DNA of 19,399 nucleotides from Marinilabilia sp046483585 (GCA_046483585.1 JAWOCV010000070.1:1-19399); one strand, 5' to 3'. Shown: positions 6,683 through 15,132, counted from the stretch's first letter. The notes: generated by a model not told the origin, from the letters alone. A program made the numbers and translations.

Positions 6683-7000
6683 CTAGATCTCCTCTCCTGA
6701 TTTTTTTGAATAACGAACCAATTTTCCCTGATCGTTCAATTTGCGACCGATACGGGTTGCCTGACCTGAGGAGGGGTCCTTCAGGTTGAGATTGGAAATA
6801 TGCACGGGGGCTTCCTTTTTGGCGATACCACCCTGTGGGTTTTCCGAATTGGGCTTGGTATGTTTACTTACCATATTCACCCCTTCCACAATGGCGCGCT
6901 TTTTTTCGGGAAAGACCTCCAGGACTCGTCCTTCTTGTCCTCTGTAGACACCGGCATTTACAACGACGATGTCACCTTTTTTAATATGTAATTTTCCCAT
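6683..7000 (-). CDS. rplX: Large subunit ribosomal protein uL24
   Basis: uL24 initiates 50S assembly by binding the 5' end of 23S rRNA, and it sits near the tunnel exit. The 105-residue protein starts MGKLHIKKGDIVVVNAG and carries the KOW motif in the first 30 residues (GQEGRVLEVF). GVNMVSKHTKP and GGIAKKEAPVHISNL follow. Length matches the 104-residue E. coli protein. It starts 20 bases after rplN and is tightly linked to rplE. Confidence 0.98.
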   Translation of the reverse strand: MGKLHIKKGDIVVVNAGVYRGQEGRVLEVFPEKKRAIVEGVNMVSKHTKPNSENPQGGIAKKEAPVHISNLNLKDPSSGQATRIGRKLNDQGKLVRYSKKSGEEI

Positions 7001-7020
7001 GATCTTAACTCTTTATTAAT

Positions 7021-7386
7021 TTAAAGCACTTCAGGCGCCAGTGAGACAATTTTCATGTACCCATCGCGAAGTTCCCTGGGGATTGGTCCGAAAATACGGG
7101 TACCCCGCATTTCGCCCAAATTGTTGATAAGTACACAAGCGTTATCGTCGAAACGGATATAAGAGCCGTCGGCGCGCCTAACTTCTTTTTTGGTACGAAC
7201 GACCACCGCTTTGCTGACGGTTCCCTTTTTCAAATCGCTCGAAGGCAGGGCACTTTTGACAGTCACCACAATCCGGTCGCCCACTGAAGCGTATCTGCGA
7301 CCGGTGCCCCCCAGCACACGGATACAGAGTACCTCTCTGGCACCGCTATTGTCGGCAACATTAAGTCTGGATTCTTTCTGTATCAT
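7021..7386 (-). CDS. rplN: Large subunit ribosomal protein uL14
   Basis: uL14 is a beta-barrel protein at the subunit interface that contacts 16S rRNA and bL19. The 121-residue product begins MIQKESRLNVADNSGAREV. It contains CIRVLGG, GDRIVVTVKSALP, VVVRTKKEVRR and ends with GTRIFGPIPRELR, all diagnostic. It lies two bases after the rpsQ stop. By the E. coli scheme this would be the first spc gene, but I see no promoter or gap here: the S10 and spc groups are fused. Confidence 0.98.
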   Translation of the reverse strand: MIQKESRLNVADNSGAREVLCIRVLGGTGRRYASVGDRIVVTVKSALPSSDLKKGTVSKAVVVRTKKEVRRADGSYIRFDDNACVLINNLGEMRGTRIFGPIPRELRDGYMKIVSLAPEVL

Positions 7387-7388
7387 GA

Positions 7389-7646
7389 TTACTTAGCTCT
7401 TTCAAGGATTTCAACTAATCTCCAACGTTTGGTTTTGCTCAGGGGGCGGGTTTCCATTATTCGGACTGAGTCCCCGATATTGCAGGTGTTTTCCTCATCG
7501 TGTGCGTGAAACTTCTTGGTCTTCTTCATGAATTTCCCGTAAATGGGGTGCTTCTCACGGATCACGACGGCAACAACGATGGACTTCTCCATTTTGTCGC
7601 TCACCACAACACCTGTTCTTTCTTTTCTAAGATTTCTGGTTTCCAT
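7389..7646 (-). CDS. rpsQ: Small subunit ribosomal protein uS17
   Basis: uS17 is an OB-fold protein that binds the 5' domain of 16S rRNA early in assembly. The 85-residue protein begins METRNLRKERTGVVVSDKM. It contains IREKHPIYGKFMKKTKKFHAHDE, then GDSVRIMETRPLSKTKRWRLVEI, the family's most conserved stretch. Length is essentially that of the E. coli protein (84). It starts four bases after rpmC and is followed two bases later by rplN. Confidence 0.98.
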   Translation of the reverse strand: METRNLRKERTGVVVSDKMEKSIVVAVVIREKHPIYGKFMKKTKKFHAHDEENTCNIGDSVRIMETRPLSKTKRWRLVEILERAK

Positions 7647-7650
7647 CTAC

Positions 7651-7851
7651 CTACTGTTTTTCATTTAATTGCTTCTGACGCAGAATTGTTTTCATGCGTG
7701 CGATGTCCCGGCGGGTTTGCTTGATCTTCATCGGATTCTCCAGGGGAGAAATGGTATGATTGAGCTTCATGCGAACCAGCTCCTGACTTAAAGTATCGAC
7801 ACGCTCCTCAATCTCCTGGGGCGTCATCTCTTTAATTTCTGAACTTTTCAT
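7651..7851 (-). CDS. rpmC: Large subunit ribosomal protein uL29
   Basis: uL29 is a small helical hairpin at the exit of the peptide tunnel, next to uL23, where trigger factor and SRP dock. The 66-residue product starts MKSSEIKEMTPQEIEERV. It has the motif LVRMKLNHTISPLENPMKI and RRDIARMKTIL, typical of the family. Length compares with 63 in E. coli. It sits between rplP (six-base gap) and rpsQ (four-base gap), the standard order. Confidence 0.97.
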   Translation of the reverse strand: MKSSEIKEMTPQEIEERVDTLSQELVRMKLNHTISPLENPMKIKQTRRDIARMKTILRQKQLNEKQ

Positions 7852-7857
7852 ACCTTA

Positions 7858-8289
7858 TTAATCATTTGAAGATTCAACAAAATCCCGTCTCACCACAAAC
7901 TTGGTTGTAACGGGCAACTTCTGCGCGGCCAGGCGCAGGGCTTCCTTGGCCACGTCGAAAGAAACGCCGTCGCATTCAATAAGCATGCGTCCCGGAGTCA
8001 CGGGGGCCACAAATCCTTCGGGACTACCTTTACCTTTACCCATTCTCACCTCTGCAGGTTTCTTGGTAATGGGTTTATCGGGGAAGATACGAATCCAGAT
8101 CTGACCCTGACGTTGCATATAACGTGTCACTGCAATACGGGCGGCCTCAATCTGACGCCCTGTAATCCATTTGGTTTGCAGTGATTTGATTCCAAAAGAG
8201 CCGAATGCCAGCTCATGCCCTCTCTGGGCATTGCCCTTCATCCTTCCCTTTTGTTGTCTCCTGTATTTTACTTTTTTCGGTTGTAACAT
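7858..8289 (-). CDS. rplP: Large subunit ribosomal protein uL16
   Basis: uL16 joins the 50S subunit late, near the A-site tRNA elbow, and helps form the peptidyl-transferase region. I chose the ATG at 8287-8289, giving 143 residues beginning MLQPKKVKYRRQQKGRMKG, the conserved N-terminus. A possible upstream start only four codons earlier has no support. Later motifs are GHELAFGSFGIKSL, RIFPDKPITKKPAEVRMGKGKG and MLIECDGV. Length compares with 136 in E. coli. Confidence 0.97.
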   Translation of the reverse strand: MLQPKKVKYRRQQKGRMKGNAQRGHELAFGSFGIKSLQTKWITGRQIEAARIAVTRYMQRQGQIWIRIFPDKPITKKPAEVRMGKGKGSPEGFVAPVTPGRMLIECDGVSFDVAKEALRLAAQKLPVTTKFVVRRDFVESSND

Positions 8290-8319
8290 CGTTACTGTCA
8301 ATTAAAGGTTAACGGATGA

Positions 8320-9027
8320 CTACTTTCTTCTCTTTTTGAATCCGCCTTTGCCGCGGCCACCACCGGTCTCTTTCACATTAAAACTGGGTGAAAGATCGGG
8401 TTTGCCGTATATCTCGCCTTTACAAATCCAGACTTTGATACCGATCAACCCGGTTTTGGTAAGGGCCTCAGCTTTGGCAAAATCAATATCGGCACGGAAA
8501 GTATGAAGGGGTGTACGGCCTTCCTTGTACATTTCTGAACGGGCCATTTCAGCACCGTTCAAACGCCCGGATACCTGGATCTTAATCCCCTCAGCTCCCA
8601 TCCGCATGGTCGAGGCTATAGCCATTTTGGTTGCACGGCGATAGGCTATTCGGCCTTCAAGCTGTCGCGCAATGTTATTGGCCACGATCAGGGCATCCAT
8701 TTCAGGACGTTTTACTTCAAAAATATTGATCTGTACTTCCTTGTCGGTGATCTTTTTCAACTCCTCTTTCAGTTTGTCAACCTCTTGTCCGCCTTTACCG
8801 ATAATAATCCCTGGCCGGGCAGTATATACGGTAATGGTCACGAGCTTAAGCGTACGCTCAATAACAATTCGCGAAACACTGGCTTTGGCCAGACGAGCAT
8901 TGAGGTATTTACGAAGCCTGGAGTCCTCCAACAGCTTATCGCCGTAATCTTTCCCGCCGAACCAATTGGAGTCCCATCCGCGGATGATTCCCAACCTGTT
9001 ACTTATTGGATTTACTTTTTGTCCCAT
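8320..9027 (-). CDS. rpsC: Small subunit ribosomal protein uS3
   Basis: uS3 forms part of the mRNA entry tunnel with uS4 and uS5 and helps unwind mRNA. The 235-residue protein begins MGQKVNPISNRLGIIRGWDS. It carries a type II KH domain with its GKGG loop (77-80), and a C-terminal domain with IKIQVSGRLNGAEMARSE and TPLHTFRADIDFA. The tail is a glycine/lysine/arginine run. Length matches the 233 residues of E. coli uS3. It starts ten bases after rplV. Confidence 0.98.
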   Translation of the reverse strand: MGQKVNPISNRLGIIRGWDSNWFGGKDYGDKLLEDSRLRKYLNARLAKASVSRIVIERTLKLVTITVYTARPGIIIGKGGQEVDKLKEELKKITDKEVQINIFEVKRPEMDALIVANNIARQLEGRIAYRRATKMAIASTMRMGAEGIKIQVSGRLNGAEMARSEMYKEGRTPLHTFRADIDFAKAEALTKTGLIGIKVWICKGEIYGKPDLSPSFNVKETGGGRGKGGFKKRRK

Positions 9028-9037
9028 CTAGCTCAAT

Positions 9038-9448
9038 TTAATTTTCTTGATTTTCTAACTTACTGTCAACCTTGATCGTCACGTGGTTCGACCTTTTTCG
9101 AATGCGGTGTGCGCGTCCCTGGGGGGCCGGCCTCAACCTTTTCAAAATACGGGCCGAGTCCACATAAATCTCTTTCACATAGAGATTGGCGTCTTCCAGA
9201 CGGACGTCCTCATTCTTTTCTTTCCAGTTGGCGATGGCTGACAACAAAAGTTTCTCAACACGACGGGAGGCCTCCTTGGTGGAAAACTTCAGGACGTCAA
9301 GTGCCTGATTCACTTCCATTCCCCGTACCATATCAGCAACAAGCCTCATTTTTCGGGGAGAAGTCGGCACATTGCGGAGCCGGGCCACATATTCCTGTTT
9401 CCTGGCTTCCTTTATTTTTTCTGCTCTTATTCTCTTTTTTGCACCCAT
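9038..9448 (-). CDS. rplV: Large subunit ribosomal protein uL22
   Basis: uL22 lines the peptide exit tunnel with a long beta-hairpin and is a target region for macrolide resistance. I use the ATG at 9446-9448, giving 136 residues from MGAKKRIRAEK. A GTG two codons upstream is possible but less likely. The core NVPTSPRKMRLVADMVRG begins near residue 27, so the protein has a basic N-terminal extension compared with the 110-residue E. coli form, which I recall as usual in Bacteroidota. The tunnel hairpin LKRLRPAPQGRAHRIRKR is complete, with no deletion. Confidence 0.97.
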   Translation of the reverse strand: MGAKKRIRAEKIKEARKQEYVARLRNVPTSPRKMRLVADMVRGMEVNQALDVLKFSTKEASRRVEKLLLSAIANWKEKNEDVRLEDANLYVKEIYVDSARILKRLRPAPQGRAHRIRKRSNHVTIKVDSKLENQEN

Positions 9449-9450
9449 TT

Positions 9451-9460
9451 TCACATGTGA
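9451..9460. repeat. 10-base palindrome before rplV
   Basis: TCACATGTGA is a perfect palindrome two bases upstream of the rplV ATG, in the 37-base rpsS-rplV spacer, next to a TTAATTAATTA run. No Shine-Dalgarno is visible here. The length is short enough to be chance, so no function is assigned. Confidence 0.3.
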
Positions 9461-9485
9461 TTAATTAATTAGAACTTCCGGGCGA

Positions 9486-9755
9486 CTATCTTTTCTTGTT
9501 CCCGGCGTGACCCCGGAAGGTACGCGTGGGAGCAAACTCGCCCAATTTATGTCCTACCATATTTTCGGTGATATAAACGGGGATAAATTTGTTCCCGTTA
9601 TGAACCGCTATGGTATGCCCCACAAATTCCGGGGCAATGATTGATGCACGGGCCCAGGTCTTAATGACCGACTTCTTGCCGGATTCATTCATATCTGAAA
9701 CTTTACGATCCAGCTTATAATGAATGTAGGGTCCTTTTTTTAACGATCTGCTCAT
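9486..9755 (-). CDS. rpsS: Small subunit ribosomal protein uS19
   Basis: uS19 is in the 30S head, pairs with uS13 and contacts bridge elements near A- and P-site tRNA. The 89-residue product begins MSRSLKKGPYIHYKLDRKV. It contains KTWARASIIAPEFVGHTIAVHNG, then VGHKLGEFAPTRTFRGHAG, which are the family hallmarks. Length compares with 92 in E. coli. It starts 22 bases after rplB and is followed after 37 bases by rplV. Confidence 0.98.
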   Translation of the reverse strand: MSRSLKKGPYIHYKLDRKVSDMNESGKKSVIKTWARASIIAPEFVGHTIAVHNGNKFIPVYITENMVGHKLGEFAPTRTFRGHAGNKKR

Positions 9756-9777
9756 AATTCAATTCAAAATTAACCGG

Positions 9778-10602
9778 TTACTTTTTCCTTCTTTCGAGAA
9801 TGTACTTAGAAGAGGACTTCTTGAGGTTACGTGTTTTGTAGCCTTTTGCAAGGAGCCCTTTTCTGGAACGGGGATGCCCGCCAGAGGCGCGACCTTCACC
9901 ACCACCCATGGGATGATCGACTGGGTTCATAACAACCCCACGAACGCGCGGACGTCGTCCCAGCCATCGGCTGCGACCTGCTTTACCCGATTGTTCGAGG
10001 GCATGGTCGGAGTTACCAACAGCACCAACAGTGGCACGACAAGTGGTAAGCACCATTCTCGATTCTCCGGAAGGTAATTTCACAACGGCATATTTTCCTT
10101 CGCGAGCAGACAGCTGAGCAAAGGTACCGGCACTACGGGCCAATGCACCGCCTTGTCCGGGTCGCAATTCCACGTTGTGCACAATGGTTCCCAGGGGAAT
10201 GTTGCTTAAAGGAAGCGAATTTCCAATTTCGGGAGAGATACCCGAACCTGAATTTACCTTGTGTCCAACCTGCAACCCGTTGGGTGCAAGAATGTACCGT
10301 TTTTCACCATCTTCGTAAACCAGCAACGCAATCCGGGCACTACGATTGGGATCGTACTGAATGGAATCTACTGTTGCAGGAACACCGTCTTTATTTCGTT
10401 TGAAATCGATTACCCGGTACTTCCTCTTGTGGCCACCACCGATATAACGCATGGTCATCTTTCCGGAATTGTTTCGTCCTCCGGATTTTTTCAGGGGCCG
10501 CAATAAGGACTTCTCTGGTACATTTGAGGTAATCGAGTCAAATGCACCAATAATTTTGTGTCTCTGCCCCGGTGTTGAGGGCTTTAATTTTCTTACTGCC
10601 AT
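9778..10602 (-). CDS. rplB: Large subunit ribosomal protein uL2
   Basis: uL2 is a primary 23S rRNA-binding protein required for peptidyl-transferase function and subunit association. The 274-residue protein carries the N-terminal OB-fold, the central SH3-like domain (LRPGQGGALARSAGT) and the C-terminal loop VMNPVDHPMGGGEG. His230 in that loop corresponds to the functionally important His229 of E. coli. The basic tail ends with SSSKYILERRKK. Length is almost identical to E. coli (273). It starts five bases after rplW, with no Shine-Dalgarno. Confidence 0.98.
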   Translation of the reverse strand: MAVRKLKPSTPGQRHKIIGAFDSITSNVPEKSLLRPLKKSGGRNNSGKMTMRYIGGGHKRKYRVIDFKRNKDGVPATVDSIQYDPNRSARIALLVYEDGEKRYILAPNGLQVGHKVNSGSGISPEIGNSLPLSNIPLGTIVHNVELRPGQGGALARSAGTFAQLSAREGKYAVVKLPSGESRMVLTTCRATVGAVGNSDHALEQSGKAGRSRWLGRRPRVRGVVMNPVDHPMGGGEGRASGGHPRSRKGLLAKGYKTRNLKKSSSKYILERRKK

Positions 10603-10607
10603 GTCAA

Positions 10608-10898
10608 TTAAATATTGCTAAAGAAATCAATCTTATCTCCTTCGGCTAATGTTACAATTGCTTTTTTGAAAGCACTGGTCCTGCCATTGATGATACCGCC
10701 TTTTGTATAGCGAACTTTCTCTTTTCCGGCGTAAACCATAGTGTTCACGCTGGTAACGGTCACGCTGTACATGTCTTCAACGGCTTTTTTGATCTGAATT
10801 TTGTTGGCATTCTTATCCACAATAAAGCCGTATCGGTTCAGGGCATCGCCAAGCCAGGTCATCCTTTCTGTTACTATGGGCTTAATAATTACATCCAT
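10608..10898 (-). CDS. rplW: Large subunit ribosomal protein uL23
   Basis: uL23 lies at the tunnel exit and is the main docking site for trigger factor and SRP. The 96-residue product begins MDVIIKPIVTERMTWLGDA. It contains YGFIVDKNANKIQIKKAVEDMYSV and VNTMVYAGKEKVRYTKGG, matching the family's beta-alpha-beta core. Length compares with 100 in E. coli. It starts 11 bases after the rplD stop. Confidence 0.97.
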   Translation of the reverse strand: MDVIIKPIVTERMTWLGDALNRYGFIVDKNANKIQIKKAVEDMYSVTVTSVNTMVYAGKEKVRYTKGGIINGRTSAFKKAIVTLAEGDKIDFFSNI

Positions 10899-10909
10899 GA
10901 CTTAGTTTG

Positions 10910-11539
10910 TTAAGCGTTAAAAAGTTGCGCGATTTCTTCAACCGAACTTTCGGCCAGCACCAGCGATTGAGCTTTCATGATACTATAGGTATTCAGACCG
11001 GAAATTGTTGCCACATCAGATTTGGGAACATTGCGGGATGAAAGATATACGTTACGGTCGAGGTCTTTGAAAATGACAAGCGACCTTTTTCCTTCAACCT
11101 GCAGGTTCTTACGGATGTTTACAAACTCTTTGGTCTTAGGCGCATCCAGCTTAAAATCCTCCACCACAACAATATCGTTGTTCCTGGCTTTATAGGCCAG
11201 AGCCGATTTACGGGCAAGTTGCTTAAGCTTTTTGTTTATCTTGAAGCTATAATTTCGGGGCCTTGGTCCGAAAACCCGGCCTCCGCCACGAAATACAGGC
11301 GACTTCAGGCTACCTGCACGGGCTGTACCCGTTCCTTTTTGCCTTTTGATCTTCCTGGTACTACCGGCTATTTCTGCGCGTTCTTTTGCTTTGTGGGTGC
11401 CCTGACGGTTATTGGCCAGATACTGTTTCACATCCAGATAGATGGCATGATCGTTGGGCTCAATACCGAAAACAGAATCGGGCAACTGTACTTTTCTGCC
11501 GGTCTCCTGTCCTTGTATGTCAATTACGTTCAGTTCCAT
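10910..11539 (-). CDS. rplD: Large subunit ribosomal protein uL4
   Basis: uL4 lines the exit tunnel through a long extended loop; in E. coli it also represses the S10 operon. The 209-residue protein has the tunnel loop from KGTGTARAGSLKSPVFRGGG to GPRPRNY at residues 68-97, followed by a globular domain with NDIVVVEDF and LNTYSIMKAQSLVLAESSVEEI. Its ATG overlaps the last base of the rplC stop (TAATG), so the two are translationally coupled. There is no untranslated leader before rpsJ, so an E. coli-style L4 attenuation site is absent. Confidence 0.98.
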   Translation of the reverse strand: MELNVIDIQGQETGRKVQLPDSVFGIEPNDHAIYLDVKQYLANNRQGTHKAKERAEIAGSTRKIKRQKGTGTARAGSLKSPVFRGGGRVFGPRPRNYSFKINKKLKQLARKSALAYKARNNDIVVVEDFKLDAPKTKEFVNIRKNLQVEGKRSLVIFKDLDRNVYLSSRNVPKSDVATISGLNTYSIMKAQSLVLAESSVEEIAQLFNA

Positions 11540-12156
11540 TACTTTTCAATAATTAGATATGAACCCTTAGGTCCAGGAACAGACCCTTTAACCATCAACA
11601 GGTTATTTTCGGGAATTATTTTAATCACTCTCAGGTTTTCAACTTTTACACGGTCGCCGCCTGTACGGCCGGCCATTCTCATGCCTTTAAACACCCTTGA
11701 CGGGAAGGAAGACCCCCCCAGTGAACCGGGCGCCCTTTGACGGTTGTGCTGACCATGGGTCTCATCGCCAACACCACTGAATCCATGACGTTTGACAACA
11801 CCCTGGAAGCCTTTCCCTTTGGAAAAGCCTGTGACGTCAACAAAAATGTTTTCATCAAACATGTCGAGGGTCACAATGTCGCCTTGTTTCAGTTCTTCTT
11901 CAAAATCTTTCAATTCAACCAGCTTGGCCTTGGGAGTGGTACCTGCCTTTTTGAAATGCCCCTTCATGGGGTTGGTGGTACTCTTCTCTCTTTTCTCGTC
12001 AAAAGCCAACTGAATGGCTTCATACCCGTCGGTCTCCTTTGTTTTGACCTGGGTGACGACGCAAGGACCAGCTTCGATAACAGTGCATGGAACATTTTTT
12101 CCATCGGCACTGAAAACGGAAGTCATTCCGATTTTCTTTCCAATTAATCCTGGCAT
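11539..12156 (-). CDS. rplC: Large subunit ribosomal protein uL3
   Basis: uL3 is one of two assembly initiators of the 50S subunit, and its extension reaches the peptidyl-transferase centre. The 205-residue protein begins MPGLIGKKIGMTSVF. It contains DVTGFSKGKGFQGVVKRHGFSG and FPSRVFKGMRMAGRTGGDRVKV. The glutamine methylated by PrmB in E. coli (in GQNQTPG) is replaced by GGSSFPS, so that modification cannot occur at the same residue. It overlaps rplD by one base and starts 23 bases after rpsJ. Confidence 0.98.
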   Translation of the reverse strand: MPGLIGKKIGMTSVFSADGKNVPCTVIEAGPCVVTQVKTKETDGYEAIQLAFDEKREKSTTNPMKGHFKKAGTTPKAKLVELKDFEEELKQGDIVTLDMFDENIFVDVTGFSKGKGFQGVVKRHGFSGVGDETHGQHNRQRAPGSLGGSSFPSRVFKGMRMAGRTGGDRVKVENLRVIKIIPENNLLMVKGSVPGPKGSYLIIEK

Positions 12157-12179
12157 TGCTTAAAGATTTAAATTTAAGA

Positions 12180-12485
12180 TCACACTTTGATTTCTACTTC
12201 CACACCGCTGGGAAGCTCAAGTTTCATGAGGGCATCGATGGTCTTGGCGGTAGAGCTGTAAATATCGATCAACCGCTTGTATGATGCCAGCTCGTATTGC
12301 TCACGGGCCTTTTTGTTGACGAAGGTGGAGCGCAAAACTGTGAAAATCCGCTTATGTGTGGGAAGCGGAATGGGACCGCTAACAACGGCTCCCGTGGTCT
12401 TTACTGTCTTTACGATCTTTTCGGCAGATTTGTCTACCAGATTATGATCGTACGACTTAAGTTTGATTCTTATTTTTTGATTCAT
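12180..12485 (-). CDS. rpsJ: Small subunit ribosomal protein uS10
   Basis: uS10 is in the 30S head; as NusE it also joins transcription antitermination complexes with NusB. The 101-residue product begins MNQKIRIKLKSYDHNLVDKS. It contains VVSGPIPLPTHKRIFTVLRS and then YELASYKRLIDIYSSTAKTIDALMKLELPSGVEVEIKV, the family signature. Length compares with 103 in E. coli. It lies only 21 bases after fusA, so the S10 group reads directly from the str group with no tuf gene between. Confidence 0.98.
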   Translation of the reverse strand: MNQKIRIKLKSYDHNLVDKSAEKIVKTVKTTGAVVSGPIPLPTHKRIFTVLRSTFVNKKAREQYELASYKRLIDIYSSTAKTIDALMKLELPSGVEVEIKV

Positions 12486-12506
12486 AATCGTTGATGAGAA
12501 CTGTTT

Positions 12507-14618
12507 CTATAATAATTCAACTCTACCTTTGGCCTCTTTGACCACTTCCATAGCTATATTTCTTGACATTTCTTCAAAATGATTGAATTCCATGGAAGAA
12601 GTAGCACGACCAGATGAAATGGTCCGGAGGGAAGTCACATAACCAAACATTTCGGAAAGGGGCACCATGGCTTTTACCACACGGGCTCCAGCTTTGGATT
12701 CCATTCCTTCAACCTGTCCGCGACGCTTGTTAAAATCGGAGATGATATCACCCATATATTCCTCGGGGGTTACCACTTCGACTTTCATAATAGGTTCAAG
12801 CAACACGGGTTTGGCTTTCATACAAGCTTCTTTAAAGGCTTGCCGTCCGGCGATTTCAAAGGAAAGCTGGTCGGAGTCAACGGGGTGGAATGATCCGTCC
12901 AACAGCTCCACCTTGAGGCTATCGACATTATAACCGGCCAGAACGCCGTTACTCATGGCATCCTTAAAACCTTTTTCTACCGAGGGAATAAACTCTTTTG
13001 GAATATTTCCGCCTTTAACGTGATCAATGAACTGAAGACCCTGAACACCATCATCGGCAGGACCCATTTTCAGTATTATATCAGCAAATTTACCACGACC
13101 ACCAGTCTGTTTCTTGAATACTTCACGATGATCAACTGTCTTGGTAATGGCCTCTTTATAATTGACCTGGGGACGTCCCTGATTACATTCTACTTTAAAC
13201 TCCCGCTTAAGGCGGTCGACGATCACTTCCAGGTGAAGTTCACCCATACCGCTGATCACGGTCTGCCCACTATCTTCGTCGGTCTCCACACGGAAAGTTG
13301 GGTCTTCCTCGGCAAGCTTAGCCAGACCGCTACCCAGCTTATCCATGTCCTTCTGGCTTTTGGGCTCCACCGCTACACCGATAACAGGCTCCGGAAATTC
13401 CATAGATTCCAGAACAATGGGATGTTTTTCTTCACACAGGGTGTCACCGGTACGAATATCTTTAAATCCAACGCCTGCACAAATGTCACCTGCCGAGATA
13501 ACATCACGGGGCAACTGTTTGTTGGACTTCATCTGGTAAAGACGTGAGATCCTCTCTTTTTTACCGGTACGGGAATTCCACACATAAGAACCTGCGGTAA
13601 TTTTGCCGGAATAAACGCGCATGAAAGCAAGACGTCCTACAAAGGGATCAGTAGCGATCTTAAAGGCCAATGAAGTAAAAGGTGCATCCTCATCATGTGG
13701 CCGCGATTCGATCTTCCCGGTGTTGGGATTGGTTCCTTCAATCTCAGCAACATCGATGGGAGAAGGGAGAAATCCGACAATAGCATCGATCAAACGCTGA
13801 ACCCCCTTGTTTTTAAAAGCAGATCCACAAAGCATGGGAACAACTTTCATATCAAGAGTGGCTTGACGCAACACTGCAATCAACTGCTCCTTTGTGATGG
13901 ACTCCGGATCTTCGAAGAATTTTTCCATCAATTCGTCATCATATTCAGCCACCGACTCGATAAGTTTGCCCCGCCACTCGTTAACTTCGTCCACCATATC
14001 TTCGGGGACATCCTCAAGTTCGTAGCGGGCGCCCAGAACGTCGTCGTCGTACCAGACAACGGCTTTGTTCTCAATAAGATCAACCACACCCCGGAAGCTT
14101 TCCTCGTATCCGATGGGAACCTGAAGGGGTACCGGGTTAGCGCCCAGTACTTCTCTTACCTGCCGGACGACCTCAAAAAAGTTGGCTCCGGAACGATCCA
14201 TCTTGTTAACAAATCCCAGGCGCGGAACACCATATTTATCAGCCTGTCTCCAAACTGTCTCAGATTGAGGTTCCACACCTCCCACAGCACAAAATACAGC
14301 AACGGCACCATCGAGCACCCGCAGTGAACGCTCAACCTCAACGGTAAAATCTACGTGACCAGGGGTATCAATGATGTTGATCTTATATTCTTCGTCGTTA
14401 TATTTCCAGTTAGTGGTAATGGCAGCGGAAGTAATGGTAATACCTCTCTCCTGCTCCTGCTCCATCCAGTCCATTGTAGCGGAACCATCATGGGTCTCAC
14501 CGATCTTATGGGTCATACCGGTATAAAACAAGATCCGCTCGGTAGCGGTTGTTTTACCGGCATCGATGTGAGCCATGATCCCAATGTTCCTGGTATATTT
14601 TAAGTCTGCCTTTGCCAT
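12507..14618 (-). CDS. fusA: Elongation factor G
   Basis: EF-G is the GTPase that drives translocation and, with ribosome recycling factor, splits ribosomes. The 703-residue protein shows the P-loop AHIDAGKT (16-23), the switch I end RGITITSA (58-65), DTPGHVDF (84-91) with catalytic His88, and NKMD (138-141). A full domain II-V complement follows, including SFHPVDSDQLSFEIAG in domain IV and VTPEEYMGDIISDFNKRRGQ in domain V. Length equals the E. coli protein within one residue. Its location after rpsG marks it as the primary housekeeping EF-G rather than a second paralogue. Confidence 0.98.
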   Translation of the reverse strand: MAKADLKYTRNIGIMAHIDAGKTTATERILFYTGMTHKIGETHDGSATMDWMEQEQERGITITSAAITTNWKYNDEEYKINIIDTPGHVDFTVEVERSLRVLDGAVAVFCAVGGVEPQSETVWRQADKYGVPRLGFVNKMDRSGANFFEVVRQVREVLGANPVPLQVPIGYEESFRGVVDLIENKAVVWYDDDVLGARYELEDVPEDMVDEVNEWRGKLIESVAEYDDELMEKFFEDPESITKEQLIAVLRQATLDMKVVPMLCGSAFKNKGVQRLIDAIVGFLPSPIDVAEIEGTNPNTGKIESRPHDEDAPFTSLAFKIATDPFVGRLAFMRVYSGKITAGSYVWNSRTGKKERISRLYQMKSNKQLPRDVISAGDICAGVGFKDIRTGDTLCEEKHPIVLESMEFPEPVIGVAVEPKSQKDMDKLGSGLAKLAEEDPTFRVETDEDSGQTVISGMGELHLEVIVDRLKREFKVECNQGRPQVNYKEAITKTVDHREVFKKQTGGRGKFADIILKMGPADDGVQGLQFIDHVKGGNIPKEFIPSVEKGFKDAMSNGVLAGYNVDSLKVELLDGSFHPVDSDQLSFEIAGRQAFKEACMKAKPVLLEPIMKVEVVTPEEYMGDIISDFNKRRGQVEGMESKAGARVVKAMVPLSEMFGYVTSLRTISSGRATSSMEFNHFEEMSRNIAMEVVKEAKGRVELL

Positions 14619-14647
14619 AATAATAAAGAATCCTTTATAATTAAAGT

Positions 14648-15124
14648 TTAAAATCTAAAATGGGCAAATGCACGGTTGGCTTCGGCCATTTTGTGCATGT
14701 CCTCCTTACGTTTGAAGGCCCCGCCTTCCTGATTATATGCAGCAACAATTTCAGCAGAGAGCTTTTCAGCCATTGACTTACCGCTACGCTTACGGGCATA
14801 AGCTATCAGGTTTTTCATACTGACCGATACTTTACGATCGGGTCTTATTTCTGTAGGAACCTGGAATGTAGCACCACCTACACGGCGGCTTTTAACCTCT
14901 ACTGCCGGCGTCACATTTTCCAAGGATTTCTTAAATACCTCGAGGGGTGACTTACCCTCTTTTTCCGCTTTTTCAGCAACCCGGTCCATGGCATCGTAGA
15001 AAATACCATAGGCAATGGATTTCTTGCCGTCGAGCATCAAATTATTAACAAACTGGGTCACCAAAGTATCGTTAAACTTCGGATCGGGAAGAATAATTCT
15101 CTTCTTGGGTTTATTCTTTCTCAT
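14648..15124 (-). CDS. rpsG: Small subunit ribosomal protein uS7
   Basis: uS7 nucleates assembly of the 30S head and, in E. coli, represses its own operon by binding the rpsL-rpsG spacer. I set the start at the ATG at 15122-15124, giving 158 residues from MRKNKPKKRIILPDPKFND, the conserved N-terminus. A longer reading from a TTG at 15175 adds 17 unconserved residues and was rejected. Other signatures are VTPAVEVKSRRVGGATFQVP and KRKEDMHKMAEANRAFAHFR. A purine run AGAGAAGAG directly precedes the ATG, and a long potential stem ends at that run. Confidence 0.98.
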   Translation of the reverse strand: MRKNKPKKRIILPDPKFNDTLVTQFVNNLMLDGKKSIAYGIFYDAMDRVAEKAEKEGKSPLEVFKKSLENVTPAVEVKSRRVGGATFQVPTEIRPDRKVSVSMKNLIAYARKRSGKSMAEKLSAEIVAAYNQEGGAFKRKEDMHKMAEANRAFAHFRF

Positions 15125-15132
15125 CTCTTCTC

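Noticed and set aside
6620..6720. E. coli-type S8 repressor site at the rplX-rplE junction
   Set aside because: The gap is only two bases and I could not find the characteristic bulged helix by eye; a covariance-model search would settle it.
13695..14327. 210-codon open frame on the plus strand, antisense to fusA
   Set aside because: It mirrors the conserved EF-G coding frame on the other strand, has no recognisable domain, and similar antisense frames occur throughout the cluster (for example 11219-11740 and 13020-13547).
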